Part shown: positions 1-8,648 of the stretch, one piece after another
Layout: each line of letters begins with the position of its first letter
Position numbering within the stretch: the first letter of the stretch is position 1
Assembly: GCF_003664125.1 (NCBI RefSeq)
Contig: NZ_RCCP01000002.1
Coordinates: forward strand, 1 to 64,000
Reading direction: 5' to 3'
DNA: 64,000 bases
DNA from: Planococcus citreus
Lineage (GTDB): Bacteria > Bacillota > Bacilli > Bacillales_A > Planococcaceae
Notes under the pieces: model-generated
Databases searched by the model: none
Seen by the model: only the letters and a program-made list of their open reading frames with translations
Told to the model about the DNA's origin: nothing
Program-made: the position numbers and the translations under genes

Positions 1-161
1 AAACGTTGGTGCCAAAGCAGGTAAATCACTTCTTCGAAGCTGGCGTTGTCCGCCAGATCGTCGATATTGTAGCCGACGTATGTAAGTGTGTCATCAATGA
101 TCGAGCTGATCGCCGATTGAGTTGCGACTACACCTTCTAAACCTTTTGTTGTTGCTGTCAT
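1..161 (-). CDS. citZ: citrate synthase, N-terminal fragment
   Basis: Only the first 53 codons lie in the window; the rest is off the left edge. The fragment starts MTATTKGLEGVVA and continues with the segments SSIIDDTLTYVGY and FEEVIYLLWH, which are typical of the N-terminus of Gram-positive type II citrate synthases. The enzyme condenses acetyl-CoA with oxaloacetate at the entry of the TCA cycle. The ATG at 161-159 is preceded on the minus strand by AAAAAGGAGA, a good ribosome site. A cre-like palindrome lies about 60 bp upstream, as expected for a CcpA-controlled citZ. A paralogue such as methylcitrate synthase cannot be excluded from the fragment alone. Confidence 0.85.
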   Translation of the reverse strand, partial: MTATTKGLEGVVATQSAISSIIDDTLTYVGYNIDDLADNASFEEVIYLLWHQR

Positions 162-222
162 AAAAAAATCTCTCCTTTTTGATCATTCTGGTTGCCGGTC
201 GGGGACTTTAAGCGCCGCTTTT

Positions 223-236
223 TTAAAGCGCTTTCA
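223..236 (-). promoter_or_regulatory. cre (CcpA) site upstream of citrate synthase
   Basis: Read on the minus strand this is TGAAAGCGCTTTAA, which fits the cre consensus TGWAANCGNTNWCA at all but the last two positions. It lies 62 bp upstream of the citrate synthase start. Glucose repression of citZ through CcpA is known in Bacillus; use of this site is inferred. Confidence 0.6.
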
Positions 237-620
237 TCTGGTTTCAAAAAATAAAACCTGACCTTGGACGACCGGATTTAACTGATTATTATGTAAGTTT
301 ACAGGAAATAAGCAAACGGCAGGGGTTGATGAGCTGAAACACCGAAAAACGGCTTGAGGCAGTTAATTGATAGTTTGAAAGAGTGAATGATTAAAAAAAT
401 CCGCAACAAATGATACAGTTAAGCTTATGGAGAGTTCAAAGGTGCCAGCGCGTCCGATCACTCCGTTTAGCCACGGGAATGTTTATATTTTACGGAAAAA
501 GGGAAAAAGCTCTTGCTTGTGTTTTTGAAAAGTTTTTTCTTATAATAGGGCTAACCAGTTGAGAATGGAAATGACTTGAAAAATGGAGAAAGATGGACAT
601 ACACAGAAGGAGTTAAACCA
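237..620. other. intergenic stretch before the 621 gene
   Basis: No supported gene is present between the citrate synthase start and 621. The stretch is AT-rich. It carries a plausible sigma-A promoter for the rightward gene, with TTGTGT at 517-522, an 18-bp spacer and a perfect TATAAT at 541-546. An in-frame TTG at 576 could extend the next gene, but it has no ribosome site. I see no riboswitch-like structure. Confidence 0.5.
517..546 (+). promoter_or_regulatory. putative sigma-A promoter for the 621 gene
   Basis: The -10 hexamer TATAAT (541-546) matches the consensus. The best -35 is TTGTGT at 517-522, with an 18-bp spacer. It lies about 75 bp before the preferred TTG start. Confidence 0.45.
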
Positions 621-1412
621 TTGAAAACTACGGAACAAGGGATCCGCTATATTGAATTAATGGATGGAGAGCCGGGAATTGATATTCCGGCGATGGTGAA
701 AAAAGCGAAAACAGCGTATAAACCGTTTAATTTCAAAGATAAAATTGAACTTCTTTTCTTTTACAATGAGCGCAAAGATTTCAGCCATGCGATCTTCACT
801 GAATACGGCATCATCGACGATGAATTTGACGGCAAGAAAGCCGTCCATCATCCGTTTGGCGTCAAAAGCATCATTGGCATCGAAATATCGGGAGACGACA
901 CCATCCCCTTGATTGCCTTCGTCCTGGGCCAGGCGATCGAGCATTTTAAACAAAATATGGACATCCGGAGGCACGCCGAATGGCAGGAGTTGGACAAAAG
1001 CGACAGTTACCAATGTTGGCAAACATATTTCTGCCAAGTCCATAGTTCGGTAATCCGGCACGGGCTGGAAGGATCGGCGGATATGTTTTTGAGAAGCTTG
1101 CCGTTTGTCTTGGCGAAAAAGGAAGAAAGTTTTTCTACCCCATATATTACAGGCACATTCCGCCATTTGATCCATACCTTAAGTGAGCTGTATGTCATGA
1201 GGCAAGCGGGTGATACAGAACAGGTGGATGATTTTATGAAAACGATCGGAGAACTCACCGAGCCTGCTTTTATGGAAATCTATGAGAAGCTTTACGCCGA
1301 ACTGGCGGAATACCTGGAAACGCTTGGCACCAAATACAACGAAGTACACGATAGTGAGATTTTCACCGTCATCGAGCAGCGTAAAAATCAACTTGCGGCT
1401 TTATATGGCTGA
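621..1412 (+). CDS. conserved hypothetical protein, 263 aa
   Basis: I do not recognise this family. The preferred start is the TTG at 621, because AGAAGGAG ends 8 nt before it. A longer frame from the TTG at 576 has no ribosome site. The protein is soluble and acidic with no signal peptide or membrane segment. It is rich in aromatic residues and His, and its C-terminal third looks helical (LYAELAEYLETLGTKY). It stands alone between a promoter and its own terminator at 1470-1501, so it is probably monocistronic. No catalytic motif is obvious, and no function is proposed. Confidence 0.7.
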   Translation: MKTTEQGIRYIELMDGEPGIDIPAMVKKAKTAYKPFNFKDKIELLFFYNERKDFSHAIFTEYGIIDDEFDGKKAVHHPFGVKSIIGIEISGDDTIPLIAFVLGQAIEHFKQNMDIRRHAEWQELDKSDSYQCWQTYFCQVHSSVIRHGLEGSADMFLRSLPFVLAKKEESFSTPYITGTFRHLIHTLSELYVMRQAGDTEQVDDFMKTIGELTEPAFMEIYEKLYAELAEYLETLGTKYNEVHDSEIFTVIEQRKNQLAALYG

Positions 1413-1469
1413 TTTTCCTTTCTATACTCTGAAAACGTTCAGTAATCCCATGATAGTTCAAATTTTAAA

Positions 1470-1501
1470 GAAGCCTTCGCAGCAGCGGAGGCTTCTTTTT
1501 T
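1470..1501 (+). terminator. Rho-independent terminator
   Basis: GAAGCCT (1470-1476) pairs with AGGCTTC (1489-1495), and the stem extends inward by several pairs. A run of T follows. It ends the 621-1412 transcript and separates it from the amidohydrolase operon. Confidence 0.85.
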
Positions 1502-1624
1502 CATTGAAAGGATATTCAGAAAAATCAAAATGGGGGTAGCATTTCATAAGGCAAGTACGGTACACTTTCTATTAACGGAATGATTAAGGTTTATTTCCTT
1601 AAATACGAAAAGCAGGTGACAGCT

Positions 1625-2800
1625 ATGAAACAACAAGCAGAAGAATTATTTGAAGAAATACGTGCGTTCCGCCGGGATCTCCACGAACACCCTGAACTGA
1701 GCGGAGAAGAAATGGAAACTTCGAAAAAAATACAAGTAAAGCTCGATGAATATGGCATCCATTACTTTACTGGATATGCGAAAACGGGTGTACTGGCCGT
1801 CATTGAAGGGGGCAAGCCCGGGAAAACGGTCGGGTTACGCGCCGATATTGACGCCTTGCCGATTACGGAGAAAGCAAACGTTCCGTTTAAATCCAAAGTC
1901 GATGGAAAAATGCATGCATGCGGCCATGATGCACATACAGCGATGCTATTGGGAGTTGGGAAATTGCTCCAGCAACAAAAAGATAAAATTGCGGGTACGG
2001 TATTGCTCATTTTCCAACCAGCCGAAGAAAATGCGCCGACTGGCGGTGCGGATCAGATGATGGCAGACGGCGTGTTCGAACGGTACCAGCCGGACGTCAT
2101 ATTGGCACAACACGTATGGCCTGGACTTCCGGCCGGTCAAGTCGGCGTCATTGACGGGGCGATCATGGGGAATTCTGACCGTTTTCACGTCACGATTCAT
2201 GGAGCGGGCGGCCACGCATCGATGCCACATCAAACGATTGATGCAATCGTCATCGCCAACCAAGTGATGTCTGCTATCCAAACCATCATTAGCCGAAACG
2301 CCAACCCGATGGACTCTGGTGTCATCACGATCGGAAAAATCTCGGGAGGCTACCGTTATAATGTCGTGGCAGATAGTGTGGTGTTGGAAGGCACAATCCG
2401 TTCCTTATCAGACGAAACGAAGAAATTATTGAAAAAACGCTTCCACGAAGTCGTCAAAGGCACAACTGAAATGATGGGCGGCTCGTGTGAAATTGATTAT
2501 TCGGATGGCTATCCGGCGACTGTCAATACGAAACGCTGGGCTGAAGTGGTTCGTGACTCTGCCAAGAGGCAATTAGGTACTGAATCTGCTCCAGAAGTGA
2601 TCGGAAGCATGGCAGGCGAAGATTTCGGGCGCTTCTTGAAAAAATACGAAGGCGTTTACTACTGGCTCGGCACATCAGTCGGAGAGACCCAAAAGCCCCT
2701 TCATGACCCGGGCTTTATGATCGATGAACAAGCATTGTCGATCGGGACCGGCCTGATGGCTCAGGCGGCGCTTGATGTGCTCGCGGAATTGAATAACTAG
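1625..2800 (+). CDS. M20D amidohydrolase (N-acyl amino acid amidohydrolase type)
   Basis: This 391-residue enzyme is a di-metal aminoacylase of the M20D family, which includes hippurate, N-acetyl-amino-acid and indole-acetyl-amino-acid hydrolases. Family hallmarks are present: DLHEHPELSGEE near the N-terminus, GLRADIDALPI, the metal-binding HACGHDAHTAMLLG, FQPAEE and the late SMAGEDFGRF. The ATG at 1625 is chosen because AGGTGA lies 5 nt upstream; the ATG at 1580 has none. It is the first gene of a five-gene operon and ends 11 bp before the next start. Its substrate is probably an N-acyl amino acid imported by the AbgT protein at the end of the operon. Its length fits single-chain AmaA-type enzymes better than AbgB. 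Confidence 0.9.
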   Translation: MKQQAEELFEEIRAFRRDLHEHPELSGEEMETSKKIQVKLDEYGIHYFTGYAKTGVLAVIEGGKPGKTVGLRADIDALPITEKANVPFKSKVDGKMHACGHDAHTAMLLGVGKLLQQQKDKIAGTVLLIFQPAEENAPTGGADQMMADGVFERYQPDVILAQHVWPGLPAGQVGVIDGAIMGNSDRFHVTIHGAGGHASMPHQTIDAIVIANQVMSAIQTIISRNANPMDSGVITIGKISGGYRYNVVADSVVLEGTIRSLSDETKKLLKKRFHEVVKGTTEMMGGSCEIDYSDGYPATVNTKRWAEVVRDSAKRQLGTESAPEVIGSMAGEDFGRFLKKYEGVYYWLGTSVGETQKPLHDPGFMIDEQALSIGTGLMAQAALDVLAELNN

Positions 2801-2811
2801 GAGGAATGGAC

Positions 2812-4125
2812 ATGGCAGATGCTATCGAGCGGTTTATGGAAGAAATCGAACCGCATCTCATCAAACAACGGCGCAAACGGCATCAATATCCCGAAATTGG
2901 ATTTGCGGAATATGTGACGACGTATGAGTTAAGCGAACAATTGGCCGGTAAAGGCTTTGAATTATTTTATGGCACCGATTTTTTAACGAGCGATGAACGC
3001 ATGGGCGTGCCAGACGTGCAATTTTTGAAACAGCAGGAACAACGCGCGCTCGACTATGGCATCCCGCTTGATTTTCTGGAACGGATGAAAGGCGGGCATA
3101 CCGGGCTTGCTGCTGTACTCGATACCGGGAAGCCAGGGCCGAATTTCGCTTATCGCTTTGATATCGATGCCTTGCCGATTGAAGAAGACGATACCTCAGG
3201 CCATGTTCCGGCTAAGCAAGATTTCCGCTCGGATATTTCGGGCATGATGCATGCCTGCGGCCACGATGGGCATGCCGCTGTCGGGCTCGGACTCGCTGAA
3301 TACCTAGCAAAAGAAAAAGAACATCTTCGGGGCAAATATACGATTTTATTCCAGCCGGCAGAAGAAGGTGGGCGCGGTGCAAAGGCCGTTGTCGATAAAG
3401 GCTGGCTGGACGATGCCGATTATTTCCTGAGCGGCCATGTCGGCATACACGATTTGCCGTCCGGGACCGTCGCCGCAGCCACGTCCAAGTTTTTGGCAAG
3501 TTCCAAAATCAATGCGAAATTCAAAGGCAAATCGGCGCATTCCGGATTGGAGCCGAACGAAGGGCGCAATGCTTTGCTCGCAGCGGCATCCGCCACCATG
3601 CATTTGCACGGCATTTCTCGCCATAAAGACGGGGCGACGCGCGTCAATGTCGGCACCTTGCACGCAGGATCGGGACGCAATATCATCGCCGATCGAGCGC
3701 TGATGGAAATCGAGACGCGGGGCGAGACCAACGAGTTGGATGAATACATGCAGGAAAATGCATTGCGCATCCTACAGGCGAGTGCAGCGATGTTTGATGT
3801 TGAACTGGAAATCGAGCATATGGGAAAAGCGATTTCTGCTGACGCAGATCTCGAGTTCGCCGCCATCGTGGAACGTGCCTGCGCCGCGTCTAAATTGAAT
3901 ATTGTGCCGTACTTGCCAATCGGCGCCTCCGAGGATGTCACGTATATGATCGAGCGCGTCCGTGAACGCGGCGGCAAAGCGACTTTCATGATTTTCGCCA
4001 GCCCCTTGCCGGCCGGCCATCACCACCCGCGTTTTGATTACGAGGAACAGGCATTGACGGCAGGGTTGGAAACATTGATCCGGACGACCGATCATTTGCT
4101 GAAGGAGGACGAAACCCGTGAATAA
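2812..4125 (+). CDS. AbgA-like M20 amidohydrolase
   Basis: The protein has 437 residues, close to the length of E. coli AbgA, one subunit of p-aminobenzoyl-glutamate hydrolase. It shows the AbgA-style N-terminal insertion before the catalytic domain, then FDIDALPIEE, MHACGHDGHAAVGLG, FQPAEEGGRGAKA and the late IGASEDVTYM, with HHHPRFD near the C-terminus. AGGAGG at 2799-2804 is 7 nt from the ATG at 2812, so that start is preferred over the ATG at 2806. It overlaps the next gene by 8 bp, a sign of translational coupling. In E. coli the AbgA/AbgB pair splits p-aminobenzoyl-glutamate into p-aminobenzoate and glutamate. The same substrate here is inferred from homology plus the AbgT neighbour. 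Confidence 0.85.
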   Translation: MADAIERFMEEIEPHLIKQRRKRHQYPEIGFAEYVTTYELSEQLAGKGFELFYGTDFLTSDERMGVPDVQFLKQQEQRALDYGIPLDFLERMKGGHTGLAAVLDTGKPGPNFAYRFDIDALPIEEDDTSGHVPAKQDFRSDISGMMHACGHDGHAAVGLGLAEYLAKEKEHLRGKYTILFQPAEEGGRGAKAVVDKGWLDDADYFLSGHVGIHDLPSGTVAAATSKFLASSKINAKFKGKSAHSGLEPNEGRNALLAAASATMHLHGISRHKDGATRVNVGTLHAGSGRNIIADRALMEIETRGETNELDEYMQENALRILQASAAMFDVELEIEHMGKAISADADLEFAAIVERACAASKLNIVPYLPIGASEDVTYMIERVRERGGKATFMIFASPLPAGHHHPRFDYEEQALTAGLETLIRTTDHLLKEDETRE

Positions 4126-5365
4126 CTGGCTGGTTGAGCAATTGCAACGGATGAATTTAAGTGATGTACTGATCCAGCCGCAAGGGTTTACGCGGGAAGG
4201 CTATACAGCGGAAGAAACAGAGGCTATCGAAGTCTTTAAAGCGATCGCCGAAGAACTGGGGCTCGCTGTTTCAGAAGACGCCGCAGGAAATGCCATCGCC
4301 CGCTGGAATGTTGCAGGCGGGCATGCGGCAGTAGCAACAGGGTCCCACCTCGACACTGTGCCAAACGGCGGTGCGTTCGATGGCGGAGCAGGCGTCGTAT
4401 GCGGGCTCGGGGCCATCAAGATGTTGAAGGAAGCCGATTTTAAACCGCAGCGCCCGATCGAAGTCATTTGCTTCCGTTCGGAAGAATCGTCGCGTTTTGG
4501 GGTCTCGACAATCGGCAGCAAAGCAATGAGCGGAATATTGGATCCGTCCATCGGCACACTCGAAGACCAGCACGGCATCACGCTCGCGCAAGCGGTCGAA
4601 AGCCAAGGGTTTGTGTGGCAAGACCTAGTAAATGCGAAGCGTTCGAAACACGACTTGCAATGCTTTGTCGAGCTGCATATCGAACAAGGGATGCATATCG
4701 TCAACCATGAAAAAGATTATGGAGTCGTTAAAGGCGTCGCTTGCCCCGTCCGCTTAGCGGTCACGTTCAATGGAAAAGCGGGACACACGGGTACGACGCC
4801 GATGGGCCAAAGGCAAGACGCGCTGGCAGCTGCCGCGCCGTTCATTTCGTTCGTCCAGGAGACGGCGCTTCAAATGAACGATGCTTACGACAAATCATTG
4901 GTGGCGACCGTGTCAACCTTGACATCATCGCCGAATTCAATGAATGTCATTCCCCAAACCGTCACGGCAGGCGTCGATATCCGCAGTGTGGATGATTCAC
5001 TGAAAAAGAAGATGGCAGATGCCATACGGAGCGAAGTGAAGCGCATTGAAGAAACGACAGGCGTAAAGATCGATATCGAAGTGCTCGTTGACAATCCATC
5101 CGTGTTGCTCGATGACGGTATCGCCCAGCAATTGGTCGATGCCGGCGACCACGAAGCCTATTTGGCGCATCGGATGGACAGCGGCGCAGGCCATGATGTC
5201 ATGAACATGGCGCAAGTTTGGCCAAGCGGCTTGCTGTTTATCCCTTGCCAGGATGGGCTGAGCCATCACCCTGACGAATTTGCCACTGCTGAAGATTTGA
5301 AGATGGGCGTCGAATTATTGTCCCGCTTCTTGATGGAGGCCACTGGACATGACGGAAAACGTTAA
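4118..5365 (+). CDS. M20 amidase of the N-carbamoyl-amino acid / allantoate amidohydrolase family
   Basis: This 415-residue protein belongs to the hydantoinase/carbamoylase branch of M20. Visible motifs are GSHLDTVPNGGAFDGGAGV (first metal site), EESSRFG, ELHIEQG, the dimer-domain GHTGTTPMGQRQDA, and DSGAGHDVMNMA followed by DGLSHHPDEF near the end. The GTG at 4118 has AAGGAGG 9 nt upstream. The gene overlaps both neighbours, by 8 bp upstream and 17 bp downstream, so it is made as part of the same unit. Substrates in the family include N-carbamoyl-L-amino acids, allantoate and ureidoglycolate; the real one is not readable from sequence. No purine-degradation genes lie nearby, which argues against an allantoate role. 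Confidence 0.85.
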   Translation: MNNWLVEQLQRMNLSDVLIQPQGFTREGYTAEETEAIEVFKAIAEELGLAVSEDAAGNAIARWNVAGGHAAVATGSHLDTVPNGGAFDGGAGVVCGLGAIKMLKEADFKPQRPIEVICFRSEESSRFGVSTIGSKAMSGILDPSIGTLEDQHGITLAQAVESQGFVWQDLVNAKRSKHDLQCFVELHIEQGMHIVNHEKDYGVVKGVACPVRLAVTFNGKAGHTGTTPMGQRQDALAAAAPFISFVQETALQMNDAYDKSLVATVSTLTSSPNSMNVIPQTVTAGVDIRSVDDSLKKKMADAIRSEVKRIEETTGVKIDIEVLVDNPSVLLDDGIAQQLVDAGDHEAYLAHRMDSGAGHDVMNMAQVWPSGLLFIPCQDGLSHHPDEFATAEDLKMGVELLSRFLMEATGHDGKR

Positions 5366-6662
5366 AGTCGGGCTGATCGGGCCGAACGATTCGGTCAATG
5401 AAACGATGAAAGCGGCGGGCAGCTTAGAAGGCATCGAGCTCATCCCCTTCATTTACCAGCACACGGAAGAAACGAAAAACATCATCAACCAACATTCAGC
5501 GCGCATCGGCCATTGGCTTTTTTCAGGCCCAGCGCCTTATCATTTTGCTTTAAAAGAAGAGTTAATCGATGCGGATCATGCGGATTATATTTTGCTGCAT
5601 GGGTCAAGCCTGCTCGGAACGATGCTCGATGCCTTTATGCAAGAAGGCGCTGTGTTATCGAGCATCAGCGTCGATTCGGTTCCACGCCGCGAAGTGCTGA
5701 AAATGCTCAAGGATTTTGATCTGGAAAAATTGGAGATCCATACCGCGCCGGAGCTCGGCTATATCCCAGCAGAAGAATTGATCGATTACCACGAGAAACT
5801 GTACCGCTCCGGGCACATTCAAGCAGCGCTCACTTGCGTACACGCCGCTTATAGCGGCTTGAAGGAGCGCGGCGTGCCGGTATACCGGATTAGCGTATCG
5901 GAACTGGCTGCCCACCGCGCGATTTCAGTCATCAAGGAAAGAAGCCTGTCGGATTTGTACCGCATGAAGCAATTGGCGATGATTGGCATCGAAATCATCT
6001 ACCCGAGCCAAGCGCAGCAACGCAAGACGCCGTTCAAGATTGAACGCCAGGAACTGGCGATGAACCGTGTGCTCATCGATTTTGCCGAAGAAGTCAAAGG
6101 CTCAAAAGTCGGGATGGGCAATGGCATCTACTTCATCTATACGACTCGCGGAGAATTGGAACTTTACAGCAAATCACATCATCCGGAAGAGCTGAAGGAA
6201 GAGATTTTTGCCAACAGCAAGTTCCAGGTGCGGATCGGCATCGGCTATGGCCGGACCGTCACGGACTCGGAGCAGAATGTCCGCCTGGCGCTTGACTACG
6301 CCCGAGAAAAAGAGAACGGCGTGGTCATCAATATCGACGAAGGTGGAAAAGTAACGGAAATCAACTCATCAGGCGAGCGTCTCCGCTACAGCCGCCGCAG
6401 CTCCGAATCGAAGTGGCAGGAATCGCTGAAAGGCGCAGCAATCAGCCAGACCGTTATCGCCCGCATTGAATCCTTGTCTAGGCATTATGCGAAAGACGAA
6501 CTTACCGCGTTGGAATTATCGCAATGGATGAACAGTACAGAACGCAATGCGCGCAGGATCTTAACGGAGCTCGAGAACATCGGCCTCGCCGAAGTGGCGG
6601 GGGAAGAAGCCGGGCGTCGCGGCCGGCCGCGGAAATTGTACCGTTTGTTATTCGGTGCATAA
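5349..6662 (+). CDS. transcriptional regulator: sensor domain, degenerate GGDEF-like domain, C-terminal winged helix
   Basis: The protein has 437 residues. The first ~200 resemble a periplasmic-binding-like or PrpR-N-like sensor without a signal peptide (VGLIGPNDSV near the start). Residues about 240-335 contain VRIGIGYGRTVTDSEQNVRLA, which recalls the degenerate GGDEF-like domain of PucR/CdaR-type regulators. The C-terminal ~90 residues form a winged helix (LSQWMNSTERNARRILTELE, then GRRGRPRKLYRL). The gene sits inside the amidohydrolase operon, overlaps the gene before it by 17 bp and is followed 21 bp later by the transporter. It is probably the operon's own ligand-responsive regulator. 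This domain combination is inferred by eye. Confidence 0.7.
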   Translation: MTENVKVGLIGPNDSVNETMKAAGSLEGIELIPFIYQHTEETKNIINQHSARIGHWLFSGPAPYHFALKEELIDADHADYILLHGSSLLGTMLDAFMQEGAVLSSISVDSVPRREVLKMLKDFDLEKLEIHTAPELGYIPAEELIDYHEKLYRSGHIQAALTCVHAAYSGLKERGVPVYRISVSELAAHRAISVIKERSLSDLYRMKQLAMIGIEIIYPSQAQQRKTPFKIERQELAMNRVLIDFAEEVKGSKVGMGNGIYFIYTTRGELELYSKSHHPEELKEEIFANSKFQVRIGIGYGRTVTDSEQNVRLALDYAREKENGVVINIDEGGKVTEINSSGERLRYSRRSSESKWQESLKGAAISQTVIARIESLSRHYAKDELTALELSQWMNSTERNARRILTELENIGLAEVAGEEAGRRGRPRKLYRLLFGA

Positions 6663-6683
6663 AACAAAAAGGGAGGAATGGGA

Positions 6684-8198
6684 ATGGCAACACCGACAGA
6701 ACAACAAGACAAAAAAGGATTTTTGAATTTTATTGAAAAGTGGGGCAACCGCTTGCCCGATCCATTCTTCATTTTTGTATACTTAGCAGTTTTTGTCGTT
6801 TTGCTGTCCTGGCTGGTCAGTTCACTCGGGACGACCGTTGTCCATCCGGGAACGGGCGAGGAACTGGCGATTCAAAGCATCGTTTCAGGGGAAGGGATCC
6901 GTTATATCCTGGCAGAGACGATCAATAACTTCACCGGCTTTGCGCCGCTCGGGCTCGTGCTCGTCATGATGCTCGGGATCGGTTTGGCTGAAAGAGTCGG
7001 GCTGATGGAGACCGCCATCAAAAAATCCATCTTGAATGCACCGAAATCACTGATCACTTACGCAGTCATTTTCACGGGCATCATGGGGAACTTGGCTTCA
7101 GACGCTGCCTTTATCTTGGTGCCGCCGCTTGCGGCAATGGTCTTCGCTTCTGTCGGGAGGCATCCGCTCGCAGGACTTGCGGCAGGTTTTGCCGGAACCG
7201 GCGCAGGATTCACCGCGAATATCCTGATTACCGGTACAGACGCACTGCTATCCGGGATTTCCACAGAAGCTGCGAGAACCATCGACGATACCATGGTCGT
7301 AACGCCGGTCGATAACTGGTATTTCATGAGTGCATCGGTCATCGTCATGGCAATTGTCGGGGCGATCATTACCGAAAAATTGGTCGAGCCGCGCCTTGGC
7401 AAATACACGGGCAAAGCCGATAATTCATTTGAACCGGTGACGAAACAGGAAAACAAAGGCTTATTGAATGCCGTGATTGCAGGTGCCGTTTACATCGGCT
7501 TGATCGCTTTGCTGCTGTTCTTCCCAGGCTCGCCTGTCCGAAACGAAGACGGCGGCATCATCCCGTCGCCATTTCTATCTGGCATCGTGCCGATCATCCT
7601 GTTCTTCTTCATTACAGTGGCTGTCGCATACGGCATCACGGTCAAGAAAATCACTGAATCTAAAGATATTCCTGCTTATATGGGAGATGCTATCAAGGAC
7701 ATGTCCGGTTATATCGTCTTGATCTTTGCCGCAGCCCAGTTTATCAGTTATTTTAACTGGAGCAACCTGGGCATCTGGCTCGCCGTCAACAGTGCGGAAT
7801 TCTTGACGAGCATCAATATGACGGGCTTGCCAGTCATGGTCGGTTTCAGCGTCCTTGCAGCCCTTTTGAATCTATTGATTTTCAGCGGCTCCGCACAATG
7901 GGCGTTGATGGCGCCGATCTTCATCCCAATGTTCATGCTGCTGGATTATCATCCCGCATTTGTCCAATTGGCATTCCGCATTGCGGATTCATCGACGAAC
8001 ATCATTACGCCGCTCAATCCGTATATTTTGATTGTGCTCGCCTTCATGCGCGAATACGACAAAAAAGCGGGACTCGGCACCTTGATTTCCTTGATGTTGC
8101 CGTACAGTCTCATCTTCTTCGGGGTATGGCTGGTTATGATGATCATCTTTGCATTGACTGGGCTGCCAATCGGCCCTGGGATCAGCTTGCGTATGTAA
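6684..8198 (+). CDS. abgT: AbgT-family transporter
   Basis: The protein is 504 residues, close to E. coli AbgT (about 510), with some 11-13 hydrophobic segments. Family segments include GNRLPDPFFIFVYLA, the re-entrant NFTGFAPLGLVLVMMLGIG, MGNLASDAAFILVPPLAAM and ADSSTNIITPLNPYILIVLAF. GGGAGG at 6671-6676 sets the ATG at 6684 as the start. AbgT of E. coli imports p-aminobenzoyl-glutamate. Other members (MtrF, YdaH) have been reported to export sulfonamides. Cotranscription with three hydrolases favours import of an N-acyl amino acid here. The operon ends at the terminator just downstream. Confidence 0.9.
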   Translation: MATPTEQQDKKGFLNFIEKWGNRLPDPFFIFVYLAVFVVLLSWLVSSLGTTVVHPGTGEELAIQSIVSGEGIRYILAETINNFTGFAPLGLVLVMMLGIGLAERVGLMETAIKKSILNAPKSLITYAVIFTGIMGNLASDAAFILVPPLAAMVFASVGRHPLAGLAAGFAGTGAGFTANILITGTDALLSGISTEAARTIDDTMVVTPVDNWYFMSASVIVMAIVGAIITEKLVEPRLGKYTGKADNSFEPVTKQENKGLLNAVIAGAVYIGLIALLLFFPGSPVRNEDGGIIPSPFLSGIVPIILFFFITVAVAYGITVKKITESKDIPAYMGDAIKDMSGYIVLIFAAAQFISYFNWSNLGIWLAVNSAEFLTSINMTGLPVMVGFSVLAALLNLLIFSGSAQWALMAPIFIPMFMLLDYHPAFVQLAFRIADSSTNIITPLNPYILIVLAFMREYDKKAGLGTLISLMLPYSLIFFGVWLVMMIIFALTGLPIGPGISLRM

Positions 8199-8204
8199 AA
8201 GAAA

Positions 8205-8235
8205 AAATCCGCCTTTTTGCAGGCGGATTTTTTTA
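8205..8235 (+). terminator. terminator of the amidohydrolase/AbgT operon
   Basis: AAATCCGCC (8205-8213) pairs with GGCGGATTT (8222-8230) around a short T-rich loop, followed by a T run. It lies directly after the abgT stop. Confidence 0.9.
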
Positions 8236-8391
8236 AAAAGCCAGGACTCGAGAAGGTGAATAGGCAGGGACTTACGTGGCGCGGATTAAGAAAAACCGCT
8301 TATTTAAAAAGTTTTTTCCATTTGTTAATAGTTTGTTCATAGTTGCCCTGTATACTGGACTAGGAAGTCATCCGAGTGGAGGGTGTGTCGA

Positions 8392-8553
8392 ATGAACCGT
8401 CAATCCAATCAAATGAAGCACTTAAAAAGGATGTTCGATGAATCGTATGAAGCGTGCAGAAAAACCAACGACGCCATCGTTTACGAACTGCGAAAACAAG
8501 GCGTCAATGCTTCGCTATGCAAAAAGCCGGCAATTCTTCAACCGTCTGTCTAA
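8392..8553 (+). CDS. small hypothetical protein, 53 aa
   Basis: A short reading frame starts MNRQSNQMKHLKRMFDESY and ends ILQPSV. It has GGAGGGTG 6 nt before the ATG and ends upstream of a clear terminator at 8604-8645, so it has the layout of a real small gene. The product is soluble, basic and probably helical, with two Cys residues. It is not a recognised family; a resemblance to Spo0E-type small phosphatases was considered, but their signature is absent. Function unknown. Confidence 0.5.
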   Translation: MNRQSNQMKHLKRMFDESYEACRKTNDAIVYELRKQGVNASLCKKPAILQPSV

Positions 8554-8603
8554 CCTGTACGCGACCCGAATTGCCGCCAATCAACTTGAAATGACCAACA
8601 AAA

Positions 8604-8645
8604 AAAGCTGTCCCTGCTGCCGATTCGGCAGAGGGGTAGCTTTTT
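8604..8645 (+). terminator. Rho-independent terminator
   Basis: AAAGCT (8604-8609) pairs with AGCTTT near 8638-8643. The inner perfect stem is CTGCCGA (8617-8623) with TCGGCAG (8625-8631), and a T run follows. It can serve the 8392 gene. On the other strand the leading A run could serve the convergent 8649 gene. Confidence 0.75.
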
Positions 8646-8648
8646 CAG

